Source of the DNA: Bacteroidaceae bacterium
Lineage (GTDB): Bacteria > Bacteroidota > Bacteroidia > Bacteroidales > Bacteroidaceae
DNA length: 64,000 bases
Assembly (NCBI GenBank): GCA_017548075.1
Contig: JAFYNL010000022.1
Coordinates: forward strand, 51,203-115,202
Direction of reading: 5' to 3'
Made by a program: the position numbers and the translations under genes. This document shows, piece after piece, positions 1 through 7,949 of the stretch (its first letter is position 1; the number at the start of each line of letters is the position of its first letter). The notes beneath the pieces were generated by a model. That model was given only the letters and a program-made list of their open reading frames with translations, did no database searches and had not been told where the DNA came from.

Positions 1-21
1 GCAGAATGAGTAAATATCTTT

Positions 22-885
22 TCATTTCACATATTTCTTGAAGAAACTCCAAATCTCGTCGCCAGTCTTGATGTCTTCGGTATGCGTAGAGTGTTTTCCA
101 CCAACGACTTCGTAGAGCCAAACGTCGCAACCAGTCTCGCTCTCAGTGAAGCGGTGCTTGATGATGTAGTGCCCGTTTTCCTTGTTCAGGCTCTCCACTC
201 GCTCTGTCTCTTCCTTCATACAACGGTTCTTTGCCACCCAGTAACCAACAGCAAGCGGCACAGGCATATAGGCTCCCCAACCGCCTTTGTTATCGAGGTC
301 GCCCGTCCATTCGGAAGTGCGGTCTTCTGTCCCATGAATCTCAAAAAGAGGAATGGGCTTGCAGGCTTCCAAGTCACGATACATCCACACCATCGTCAAA
401 CCCGCAACAGGAGCGACTGCCTTGAAGGCCTTCTGCTTGGAATAGGCCATCAGATAGCACATCTCGCCACCATTCGACATTCCTGTCAGGAAGGTATTCT
501 CTCGACTCAAATGGTAGCGTTTCTGTACATAAGCAGCTATCTTGCTGAGGGACTTCACATCATCCACTTTCCAACCCTCCTGAAAAGGATAGCCAACATT
601 CCAACTCGGCTTCCCTTTAGGGTCTTTCAATCCTTGAGGAATACACACGGCAAAACCTTCTCGCAAGGCTGTCTCAACCATCGGATTCTTGCGATATATG
701 CCGCCACCATATCCGTGCAGGTAGAAGACCAGCGGAGCATCAGGCTTTATTCCTTCAGGAAGGAAGACGTCAAACCGACGCATATAGCCATCCACTTTCA
801 CAGAGTCTTCCACAAACTGCTGCGCTTTCGCGTTAAAGCCACAAATGAAGCACAGCATCAACAATGTCCATCTATTTTTCTTCAT
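22..885 (-). CDS. Secreted alpha/beta-hydrolase esterase (CE1 / PHB-depolymerase-like)
   Basis: A 287-residue protein with a signal peptide (about residues 1-21, ending AKA-QQ) and an alpha/beta-hydrolase fold. The oxyanion loop LHGYGG lies at 56-61, the nucleophile is probably Ser137 in GMSNGG, and the acid and base are probably Asp188 (HGTED) and His265 (GGKH). The family (LpqC / polyhydroxybutyrate depolymerase / feruloyl esterase) cleaves ester bonds. In this sugar operon, removal of acyl or feruloyl groups from plant polysaccharide is the likelier role, but this is inference. The start overlaps the end of the fructokinase gene by 14 bp, so it is the last gene of the minus-strand operon beginning near 5939. 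The true substrate cannot be read from the sequence. Confidence 0.8.
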   Translation of the reverse strand: MKKNRWTLLMLCFICGFNAKAQQFVEDSVKVDGYMRRFDVFLPEGIKPDAPLVFYLHGYGGGIYRKNPMVETALREGFAVCIPQGLKDPKGKPSWNVGYPFQEGWKVDDVKSLSKIAAYVQKRYHLSRENTFLTGMSNGGEMCYLMAYSKQKAFKAVAPVAGLTMVWMYRDLEACKPIPLFEIHGTEDRTSEWTGDLDNKGGWGAYMPVPLAVGYWVAKNRCMKEETERVESLNKENGHYIIKHRFTESETGCDVWLYEVVGGKHSTHTEDIKTGDEIWSFFKKYVK

Positions 886-1738
886 AATATTCGTGCATTG
901 CTCCCTTCTGTGTACAAATAAATGCGCTTACCTTTACAGCCAATTGATGCGCTTCTTCGATAGATTTTCCTGCAAGCAGAGAAGCGGCAAATGCGCCTGT
1001 GAAGCTATCGCCAGCCCCTACTGTATCTGCAACTTCCACCTTGGGCGTTTCCAAGAAGCTCTTCTTGCTTGGCGCAAAAACGTAACTGCCGTTCACACCA
1101 CAAGTCAAGATGACCATATCCAAATGATACTGTTCGAGCAAACGACGACACTTCTCCTCGACTGAAAGGCCGGAGAAACCATACATTTCGGAGACGATTT
1201 CCAGTTCCTCATCGTTAATCTTCAGCACATTGCAGGCAAGCAGGTTGTCGTGAATGAGTTCTTTTGTATAGAACTGCTGACGGAGGTTGATGTCGAAGAT
1301 TTTTAGGCAATTCTCAGGCGTATGCTTGAGGAATTCCTTTATGGTGTTTCGGCTTACCTCACTCCGTTGAGCCAACGAGCCGTAGCACACACAGTCGCAT
1401 TTTTCGGCAAGTTGCTTTATCTCGGCAGTGAAGGGAATATTGTCCCAAGCAACGCCGGTCTTTATCTCGTACGTAGGGATTCCTTCGCCATCAAGCGTCA
1501 CTTGCACCGTTCCCGTCTCTTGTTCCACTTGTGGCAGCAGATACCTGAGTTCCTTCTGATTCAATTCACGAAGAATCTCATCGCCCAACTCATCATTTCC
1601 AATAGCGCTTATCGCTACGGAATCTGCTCCGAAGAGACGCGCATGGAAAGCAAAGTTAGCAGGCGCTCCGCCAAGCTTTTTCTCCTCGGGCAAACAATCC
1701 CACAGGATTTCTCCCAATCCGACGATTAACTGTTTCAT
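872..1738 (-). CDS. PfkB-family fructokinase
   Basis: A 288-residue cytoplasmic sugar kinase of the ribokinase/PfkB family. It shows the N-terminal GGAPAN substrate-binding motif (23-28) and the C-terminal signature DTVGAGDSFTGAF, with Asp244 as the likely catalytic base. The family phosphorylates fructose and related sugars with ATP. Close linkage to a mannitol-type dehydrogenase (4497-5939) supports a route from mannitol to fructose to fructose-6-phosphate. Its ATG overlaps the stop of the upstream esterase gene (ATGA) and its end overlaps the next gene, which indicates translational coupling. Another ketose or hexose substrate is possible, since specificity within PfkB enzymes is hard to read from sequence. 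Confidence 0.85.
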   Translation of the reverse strand: MKQLIVGLGEILWDCLPEEKKLGGAPANFAFHARLFGADSVAISAIGNDELGDEILRELNQKELRYLLPQVEQETGTVQVTLDGEGIPTYEIKTGVAWDNIPFTAEIKQLAEKCDCVCYGSLAQRSEVSRNTIKEFLKHTPENCLKIFDINLRQQFYTKELIHDNLLACNVLKINDEELEIVSEMYGFSGLSVEEKCRRLLEQYHLDMVILTCGVNGSYVFAPSKKSFLETPKVEVADTVGAGDSFTGAFAASLLAGKSIEEAHQLAVKVSAFICTQKGAMHEYYEEK

Positions 1739-3141
1739 TTGATTTTCTTGTTTTTGGATGTAATATGCTGATATACAATCTCTGCCATCTGTCCTGCTCC
1801 CTTTGTAGTGGGATGAATGCCGTCATTCGACATCATTCCTTCTGTAGGTTGGAACAATGTCTGGAAGTCTATCAGCTCACACTTATTCTTCTTTGCCATC
1901 TTTTTGATGATAGGACAAATCTCAGCCGTAAGAGCCTCCTGACTGATGGTGCCAGTTGCGTTCAATGCTGGGATAGGTGTAGTGAGGATAATTCGTGGAT
2001 GCGAAGGTAATGCTTTCAGGGTGTCGAGCATACTCTGCATATCGGTTGCAAACTCGCTGCCATACTTCCAATTCTTAGGCTTCGAGTCGTTGGTACCTAA
2101 CTTAATGACTACGATATCAGGCAGGAATCCCTGCGCATCCTTCCACGCCTGTTCTTTCATATAAGGATAGTCGCCCTTCTGTAGCATGGTTCTTCCGCCT
2201 ACTCCAAAGTTCTTCACAATGTATCCGTTGCCCAGTTTCTTCTGCAATTGAGCGGGATAGCCAAATATATCGCGCATGAAAATGCCTGAGCCATCGGTAA
2301 TGGAGTTACCTATGCAAGCCACTCGAACAGCATGATTCTTGGGCGAAGGTAAGTAAGCAAGCCAATCATCCAAATCGCTGAGCATCTGCTCGTGATAGCG
2401 GAAGTTCTTCTTCATTCCGAAGCCGTGACCGCCACTTGGATAAGCATATAGAGCGCAGTGGTTGCCGACTTTGTGCATAGCTGAGAAATAGGCTACACCA
2501 TTCTCCAGAATAGGCACGATGTCGTCGTCGTTTGCCAAGAATACCGCAGCTGGAGGCGTTAGATGCTTTCGCACAGCCTTATCGTTAGAGAAGTCGTTGA
2601 CCACTTTTGTACTATCTTTCTCATTGCCGAGGAAATTATCTACAGAACCATGATGCGTCTGCTTATACTGCATGGTGATGACGGGATAGAAAAGGATGGA
2701 GAAATCGGGGCGCAACTCCATCGGAGCATGTGTTGATACCGTCGATGCCAGATGACCTCCTGCAGAAAAGCCCATGATACCTACATCGTGAGCGTTAATG
2801 TGCCAGACCTCAGCACTATCTCGTACCATTTTCATAGCCGCATAAGCATCGGAGATGGGAATCTGCCGATTGCCTTCCGGCATACGATATTTCAGCACAC
2901 AAAGGGCGACACCTTTATTATTGAAATAGTCGGCCCAATCGGTTCCCTCATAATCCATCATTAGATTGGAATATCCGCCACCTGGACAACATACAATTGC
3001 TCTTCCTGTCGCCACATCAGTAGAGGGAAGGAAAACGGTAAGAGATGCTTCCCCATCAGGTGTGATATTTACCTGAAACTCACGAGCAAAAGCCGTAAGG
3101 GCAGTTTCAAGGAGGCATATAAATATCAATATCTTTTTCAT
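1735..3141 (-). CDS. Secreted two-domain esterase: alpha/beta-hydrolase fused to SGNH/GDSL hydrolase
   Basis: A 468-residue secreted protein (signal peptide about 1-19) with two apparently complete esterase domains. Residues ~22-265 form an acetylxylan-esterase-like alpha/beta hydrolase with oxyanion stretch CCPGGGY, nucleophile Ser126 (GFSAGG), acid near Asp206 and His239 (GGHGFG). Residues ~270-465 form an SGNH/GDSL hydrolase with Ser280 (GNSITDG), the GVGG block, Asn351 (GTND) and an Asp440-x-x-His443 dyad (NDGIHP). Both catalytic sets look intact, so the protein probably removes two kinds of acyl group, or the same group from two positions, on a glycan. It sits third in the operon, 4 bp after the permease gene and overlapping the fructokinase start. 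Confidence 0.85.
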   Translation of the reverse strand: MKKILIFICLLETALTAFAREFQVNITPDGEASLTVFLPSTDVATGRAIVCCPGGGYSNLMMDYEGTDWADYFNNKGVALCVLKYRMPEGNRQIPISDAYAAMKMVRDSAEVWHINAHDVGIMGFSAGGHLASTVSTHAPMELRPDFSILFYPVITMQYKQTHHGSVDNFLGNEKDSTKVVNDFSNDKAVRKHLTPPAAVFLANDDDIVPILENGVAYFSAMHKVGNHCALYAYPSGGHGFGMKKNFRYHEQMLSDLDDWLAYLPSPKNHAVRVACIGNSITDGSGIFMRDIFGYPAQLQKKLGNGYIVKNFGVGGRTMLQKGDYPYMKEQAWKDAQGFLPDIVVIKLGTNDSKPKNWKYGSEFATDMQSMLDTLKALPSHPRIILTTPIPALNATGTISQEALTAEICPIIKKMAKKNKCELIDFQTLFQPTEGMMSNDGIHPTTKGAGQMAEIVYQHITSKNKKIK

Positions 3142-3145
3142 TCCT

Positions 3146-4486
3146 TCATTCTTTCATTTTTTCAATATTTTCCAGACACCATTGGTCTTTAACTTTATAT
3201 CCATAAAGGCCATATGCCAACATCACGAGTTCGCAGAGGAGGGCAATCACCCAAGTGTATTGCCAACTGTTCAGGATGTCCGCGAAGACGCCTTGCAGGA
3301 AGGGGAATACGGCTCCACCAAAGACGCCCATCATAAAGACGCCCGAAGCTTTGGAGGTATATTCGCGAAGTCCTCGTATAGATAGCGTAAAGATACAACT
3401 CCACATCACGGAATGCACAAGTCCGACGGCCGACAGAAGCCACAGGTTCTCGGTTTGTATGGCTGCCAGAATGAGAAGAGTAGCTACGATGGTTGTGGCA
3501 ATCAACACTTTACGAGGGTTGAAGTTGCTGAAGAACGTCGATACGAAGCGTCCCACCAGGAAGCCGCCCCAATAGAGCGTTGCCAGAAGCGCGGGAATGC
3601 CCATATCCATGCCGGCTATCACCAAACGTTTCATCCCGAAAAATGAAAGTCCGTTTCCTTTCTCTATAAGTTCCATTGCGTGCAGATTCAGGTTGGAGCC
3701 TATCGACACCTCAGTACCAACATAGAAGAAGATGGCTATAACGCCGAGAGTCAAGTGACGGAACGACCAAACGCTGCGCTCCAACTTACTGCCGCCTTCT
3801 GCTCGAGTGGCCGACAAATCGGGCAACGACATCCTTCCTGCCGAGAACGCTACCAAGACAGCTGCTACCACCATCACCATGAAGGGAATGAATACCTGCG
3901 AAGCCGTAACATTATCGAGTGATACACCTGCAAAGATGACCAGCGTCACAAAGAATGGAGCTATTGTCGTACCAAAGGAATTGACTGCAGTAACGATGTT
4001 CAGGCGTTGTGCCGGCTGAGTTCCTGGGAGTTCGTAGGCAGAAACGTATGGGTTGATGACAACCTGCAAGATGGCTGCCGACGTACCCATCAGGAACGAG
4101 CCTAAGAGGAAGACCACGAAGCCGAAAGGAATCGAGCAGCTTTCGGCAATAGGCAATTGATAATTGATAAAGGATAACGGGCTTGCTGACAAACCATAGC
4201 ACAGCAAAGCCGCTACCATGCACACCAAAGCCCTCACCATCGTGGTTTGATAGCCCTTCTTGTCAATCCACTTTCCTGCAAGACGGCTATTCAAAAGGTA
4301 GCCGAGGAAGAAGAAGAGGGAGAGCATCGTGGTGAAGGTGTTCTTCATGTCTCCTGCATCCTGAAGGAATGCAATCTTCAAAGGCCCTTGCAACTGACCA
4401 TTGATGGTCGTCAGGAATCCGACGAGGAAGTATATGAAAGTCAGAAAGACAAAGGGGCCTAAGCCGTAGTTCTTTTTCTGTCCCAT
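3146..4486 (-). CDS. FHS-family MFS sugar permease (FucP/GluP-like)
   Basis: A 446-residue inner-membrane protein with about 12 hydrophobic helices, similar in layout to the fucose/glucose/galactose:H+ symporters. Family hallmarks include the N-terminal LTFIYFLVGFLTTINGQL helix, the stretch INPYVSAYELPGTQPAQRLNI and the NSFGTTIAPFF helix. It probably imports the sugar or polyol handled by the neighbouring dehydrogenase and fructokinase. The gene starts 10 bp after the dehydrogenase stop. One oddity is the loop around NYQLPIAES (bases ~4150-4172), coded by a CAATTGATAATTGA-type short repeat like those in other genes of this window; it looks like an in-frame insertion. The exact substrate (fructose, mannitol or another) is inferred from context only. 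Confidence 0.82.
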   Translation of the reverse strand: MGQKKNYGLGPFVFLTFIYFLVGFLTTINGQLQGPLKIAFLQDAGDMKNTFTTMLSLFFFLGYLLNSRLAGKWIDKKGYQTTMVRALVCMVAALLCYGLSASPLSFINYQLPIAESCSIPFGFVVFLLGSFLMGTSAAILQVVINPYVSAYELPGTQPAQRLNIVTAVNSFGTTIAPFFVTLVIFAGVSLDNVTASQVFIPFMVMVVAAVLVAFSAGRMSLPDLSATRAEGGSKLERSVWSFRHLTLGVIAIFFYVGTEVSIGSNLNLHAMELIEKGNGLSFFGMKRLVIAGMDMGIPALLATLYWGGFLVGRFVSTFFSNFNPRKVLIATTIVATLLILAAIQTENLWLLSAVGLVHSVMWSCIFTLSIRGLREYTSKASGVFMMGVFGGAVFPFLQGVFADILNSWQYTWVIALLCELVMLAYGLYGYKVKDQWCLENIEKMKE

Positions 4487-4496
4487 AATGAATTAT

Positions 4497-5939
4497 TTAG
4501 ATGATTGTTTCCAGCACTTTCATCGCCCCATCCTTCTTGATGGCTTCAACAAACTTCAAGTAAAGGCTTACGAAAGCTTCCGATTTCGAGAGGTCGGTGC
4601 TTTGGAAGGGCGAAAGATGCAGGGCTGCAATGGGGTCGTCCTTTGCAAGGAGTGCTCTGTCTTCGTCGGTCAGCCAAGGCTCATCAATCTCGAACTTACT
4701 GCCATTGTCGTCCACTTGATACTTCAAATAATGACGATAAGCGGCAATCAGATAGGCAACTCGCGTCAAATCCTTCCCGTCGGCAACCATGTGGATGAGG
4801 TTGGGCACCACATAGACGGGGAACTTGCTCACACCATCCATGCAGAGGCGAGCCACTTGGTCGCTCACGCTCTTGTTGGCAAAGCGTTCAATCAGCGTTT
4901 GCTTATACAGAGACAGGTCTGTGTTTCCTGGAGCTGGCACGTATGGAGTGATATCCTTCTCCATGAAATCGCGAACGAAGGTGACGATTCGCTCATCGTG
5001 CATAGCTTCGTCAACCCGCCTGTAACCGCTGAGGAAAGAGGGGTAGGAGAGCAACGTGTGGCTGGCATTCAGGAGCGAGAGCTTCATGTTCTCGTAGGCC
5101 GTCACATCATCCGTGAACTCTACGCCTACCTTCTCCCAGTTGGGACGACCTGCTGCGAAGTTATCCTCTACAACCCATTGGATGAAGTCCTCAGCATAGA
5201 CAGGAGCAGCATCATGAGTGCCGTTGCGTTCGTTAAGGCGCTTCACGTCTTCTGGCTTTGTGGCAGGCGTGATGCGGTCAACCATGCTATTGGGGAAAGT
5301 CACGTTATCCTGGAGCCAAGCATAAAGTTCCTTATCCTGAGCCTCAATGAAGGTGCCGAAGGCTTTGCGGCAAGTGTTTCCATTGTGCTGCAGGTTATCG
5401 CAAGTCAGGATGGTTATCTTTCCGCTTCCGGCATTACGGCGACGGCGCAGACCTTCTGCCACATATCCGAAGGCCGTCAACGGATGCTTCGGGTTCTCAA
5501 GGTCATGCTTCACCAACTCATCTTCAAGCATGAAACGGCCTGTGCTCTTTTCGATGTTGTAGCCGCCTTCGGTGATGGTCATGGTGATGATTTTGATGTC
5601 GGGACTTGCAATCTTGTTCAGGATAGCCTCCTGGTCGTTCATGCCCCAATAAAGTTCAACAAGAGAACCAATTTTCCAAGCCTCGTCCTTGCCGTCGCGA
5701 CCACAAACGGTCAGCGTATATTCGCCTTTCTGCTGATGAAGGGCAGTATAGATGCGCTCATCTTGCGGCAGAATCATGGCTCCGCAGATGCCCCAGTTCT
5801 TCTGGTCGGGGTTGTTCTCAAGAAGGAGGTTGGTTAGATACTCCAGATGTGCACGATGGAAATTGCCGACGCCAAAGTGCAGAATGCCTGCTTTTACTTC
5901 GTCTCGATTGTAGGAATAAGAAATCAGATTTGCGTTCAT
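4497..5939 (-). CDS. Mannitol 2-dehydrogenase-type polyol dehydrogenase
   Basis: A 480-residue member of the polyol-specific long-chain dehydrogenase family (mannitol dehydrogenase / UxuB). The nucleotide-binding segment HFGVGNFHRAH is at 21-31, TCDNLQHNG at 179-187, and the catalytic K-x4-N-x2-H pattern at Lys286, Asn291 and His294 (KLSLLNASH). Members oxidise mannitol to fructose or interconvert uronate derivatives with NAD(P). Linkage to a fructokinase favours mannitol/fructose, but fructuronate or tagaturonate reductase activity cannot be excluded. It is the first gene of the minus-strand operon and is divergent from the LacI gene, with putative operators in between. Full length for the family. 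Confidence 0.82.
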   Translation of the reverse strand: MNANLISYSYNRDEVKAGILHFGVGNFHRAHLEYLTNLLLENNPDQKNWGICGAMILPQDERIYTALHQQKGEYTLTVCGRDGKDEAWKIGSLVELYWGMNDQEAILNKIASPDIKIITMTITEGGYNIEKSTGRFMLEDELVKHDLENPKHPLTAFGYVAEGLRRRRNAGSGKITILTCDNLQHNGNTCRKAFGTFIEAQDKELYAWLQDNVTFPNSMVDRITPATKPEDVKRLNERNGTHDAAPVYAEDFIQWVVEDNFAAGRPNWEKVGVEFTDDVTAYENMKLSLLNASHTLLSYPSFLSGYRRVDEAMHDERIVTFVRDFMEKDITPYVPAPGNTDLSLYKQTLIERFANKSVSDQVARLCMDGVSKFPVYVVPNLIHMVADGKDLTRVAYLIAAYRHYLKYQVDDNGSKFEIDEPWLTDEDRALLAKDDPIAALHLSPFQSTDLSKSEAFVSLYLKFVEAIKKDGAMKVLETII

Positions 5940-5970
5940 AATAATTTTTTTTTTTTAGCGTTTTCTTCTG

Positions 5971-5978
5971 CAAAAATA
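5971..5978 (-). promoter_or_regulatory. Putative -7 element for the mannitol/esterase operon
   Basis: The minus strand reads TATTTTTG, matching the Bacteroidetes -7 consensus TAnnTTTG, 32 bp upstream of the dehydrogenase ATG. No clear TTTG -33 element is seen at the usual spacing, so strength is uncertain and activation or derepression may be needed. Confidence 0.45.
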
Positions 5979-6024
5979 GTTTTTCCTTATTAATAATGAG
6001 AAGATTTTATAATTATAGTGTTTC

Positions 6025-6058
6025 TGCAAACGATTGAAATTTTTTGTAACGATTGCAT
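6025..6058. promoter_or_regulatory. Pair of putative LacI-family operator half-sites
   Basis: Two related words, TGCAAACGATTGAA (6025-6038) and TGTAACGATTGCAT (6045-6058), are spaced 20 bp start to start between the divergent operon and lacI promoters. AAACG cores are typical of LacI-type operators. The position suggests the LacI protein encoded alongside binds here and controls both directions. The assignment is inferential. Confidence 0.4.
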
Positions 6059-6097
6059 GAATTAAACGACTAAAAGGAAAATGTTTTGCGAGATATA

Positions 6098-6129
6098 TTT
6101 GGTTGGGAATGAAAAATTGCCTAATTTTG
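6098..6129 (+). promoter_or_regulatory. Promoter of the lacI-like gene
   Basis: TTTG at 6098-6101, then 20 bp, then TAATTTTG at 6122-6129: a full match to the Bacteroidetes sigma-ABfr promoter. The predicted transcript start (~6136) lies downstream of the first in-frame ATG at 6081, which decides for the start at 6153. Confidence 0.65.
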
Positions 6130-6152
6130 AGGGCGAAAACTTCGATTCCGTC

Positions 6153-7163
6153 ATGAAATACGTAACAATCAAGGATATTGCACGCGAACTGGTGGTGTCT
6201 GTCTCCACCGTATCGAGAGCCTTGAGGGGCGACCCAAGCATACGCAAGGAAACCCGCGAGAAGATACAGGCTGCGGCTAAAAGAATGGGCTATGTGCCGA
6301 ATCCTGTTGCTACGAATCTGAAGTTTGGCCGCACCAAGACGATTGGCGTCATTGTGCCGGAAATGTCCACTCCCTATGCCGCAAAAGTCATCGATGGCAT
6401 TCAGGACATCTGCTATCACAATAATTATAAGGTCATCATCGCCTCTTCGAGTGAGGATGCCGACAAGGAGAAGGAGAATCTCGACATCATGATGCAGTTT
6501 ATGATTGACGGAATCATCGCTTGCCGCTGCGATTACAATAAGAATACCGAACTCTATAAGAAAATCCAGGAACAGCATATCCCCCTGGTCTTCTACGACC
6601 GCATTCCTCATAATATAGAGGCTCCGCAGGTGATTGTCGATGACGAAACGAAGGCCTTTTTCCTCGTTGAGCACCTGATTAGGTCTGGCAGGAAGAACAT
6701 TGCTTATATCGGAGCCAATTTCGATACGGTTTACAACTCCGTGCTCCGCCACAAAGGATATCGCGAGGCGTTGCAGAGATATGGCATCGAGTACAATCCC
6801 AATATCGTCGTTCAAACAGAAGGATTGAATTATAGCGACGGAGCAACGGCGGTCGATAAGTTGCGGCACGAAAAGACCGATGCCATCTTTGCTTTCACCG
6901 ATACCCTTGCAATTGGAGCCATGAATCGCTTGAAATCAATCGGGAGAAACGTCCCGAGGGATGTCGCGGTAGCAGGCTTTTCGGGGACAAACCTCTGCAC
7001 GATTGTAAGTCCGCAGTTGACGACTGTAGAACCCCGACAGTTTGAGATGGGGCAGAAGGCTGCGGAACTGATTATCAAGCACATAGCGAATCCTTCCTCC
7101 AGCAAGAGCGAGCAAGTCATCATCGATGCCGACATCATCTACAGAGAATCAACAGAAGGGTGA
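6153..7163 (+). CDS. LacI-family transcriptional regulator
   Basis: A 336-residue regulator with an N-terminal LacI helix-turn-helix (MKYVTIKDIARELVVSVSTV, residues 1-20, followed by SRALRGD) and a periplasmic-binding-protein-like effector domain (from about residue 60, TKTIGVIVPEM). The start at 6153 was chosen because it begins at the conserved HTH and lies just after a good promoter; the longer frame from 6081 would begin upstream of that promoter. The gene is divergent from the mannitol/esterase operon and is followed by an SDR and a GH27 gene on the same strand, so it probably senses a sugar or polyol and controls one or both units. The effector is unknown. Confidence 0.88.
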   Translation: MKYVTIKDIARELVVSVSTVSRALRGDPSIRKETREKIQAAAKRMGYVPNPVATNLKFGRTKTIGVIVPEMSTPYAAKVIDGIQDICYHNNYKVIIASSSEDADKEKENLDIMMQFMIDGIIACRCDYNKNTELYKKIQEQHIPLVFYDRIPHNIEAPQVIVDDETKAFFLVEHLIRSGRKNIAYIGANFDTVYNSVLRHKGYREALQRYGIEYNPNIVVQTEGLNYSDGATAVDKLRHEKTDAIFAFTDTLAIGAMNRLKSIGRNVPRDVAVAGFSGTNLCTIVSPQLTTVEPRQFEMGQKAAELIIKHIANPSSSKSEQVIIDADIIYRESTEG

Positions 7164-7197
7164 AATCATGTGCTTGCATGACGTTAGAGATTAGAGT

Positions 7198-7923
7198 ATG
7201 AATAAGACCGCCATTATAATTGGAGCCAGTTCGGGGATTGGGCAAGAAGTTGCCAAGTTGTTGCTTGCAGATGGTTGGCGTCTTGGCATTGCGGCTCGAC
7301 GAGAAGAACCTCTCATGGAACTGAAAGCAAAAGCCCCTGAGAGTGTGGAGGTTATGACTATCGATGTGACGAAGCTTGATGCAGGAGAGCGTTTGCAGAG
7401 TCTTATCGAGCGGCTTGGAGGGATGGACCTCTACTTCCATGCTTCTGGGATAGGCAAGCAAAATCGTGCTTTGAAAGAGGATATCGAACTCGGTACGATG
7501 GAGACCAATGCCGTGGGCTTTACCAGAATGATAGGCGCGGCTTACAGATATTTTGCAGAAAAAGGAGAGGGACACATTGCTGCCATCACCTCCATTGCGG
7601 GGACAAAGGGCTTGGGACCTGCACCGGCTTATTCTGCCACAAAAGCTTTGCAAGCCACTTATATCCAAGCACTTGAGCAACAAGCCCATCAGCGTGGTTT
7701 GAAGATTCGTTTCACCGATATTCGCCCTGGTTTTGTCGATACGGCTTTGCTCAATGACGATTTCCCTTATCCGATGCTTATGCGCCCTGAAAAGGTTGCT
7801 CGCGACATAGTCCGTTCCATATATCATCATCGTCATGTTCGTGTAATTGACTGCCGATACCGCATCCTGACGTTCTTCTGGCGACTCATTCCTCGCTGGA
7901 TTTGGAGAAGAATGAAACTATAA
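7198..7923 (+). CDS. Short-chain dehydrogenase/reductase
   Basis: A 241-residue classical SDR with a Rossmann nucleotide-binding motif GASSGIG (9-15) and a catalytic triad of Ser132, Tyr145 and Lys149 in the YSATK motif. It probably oxidises or reduces an alcohol or ketone with NAD(P)(H); the substrate cannot be told. The C-terminal end is basic and hydrophobic (FFWRLIPRWIWRRMKL), which might associate with the membrane. It lies 34 bp after the lacI-like gene and 26 bp before the GH27 gene, so all three may be co-transcribed. The short gap before it contains GTTAGAGATTAGAG, a word also seen as a dispersed short repeat in such genomes. Confidence 0.8.
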   Translation: MNKTAIIIGASSGIGQEVAKLLLADGWRLGIAARREEPLMELKAKAPESVEVMTIDVTKLDAGERLQSLIERLGGMDLYFHASGIGKQNRALKEDIELGTMETNAVGFTRMIGAAYRYFAEKGEGHIAAITSIAGTKGLGPAPAYSATKALQATYIQALEQQAHQRGLKIRFTDIRPGFVDTALLNDDFPYPMLMRPEKVARDIVRSIYHHRHVRVIDCRYRILTFFWRLIPRWIWRRMKL

Positions 7924-7949
7924 GAATTTACTGATAATCCTATTCGATA

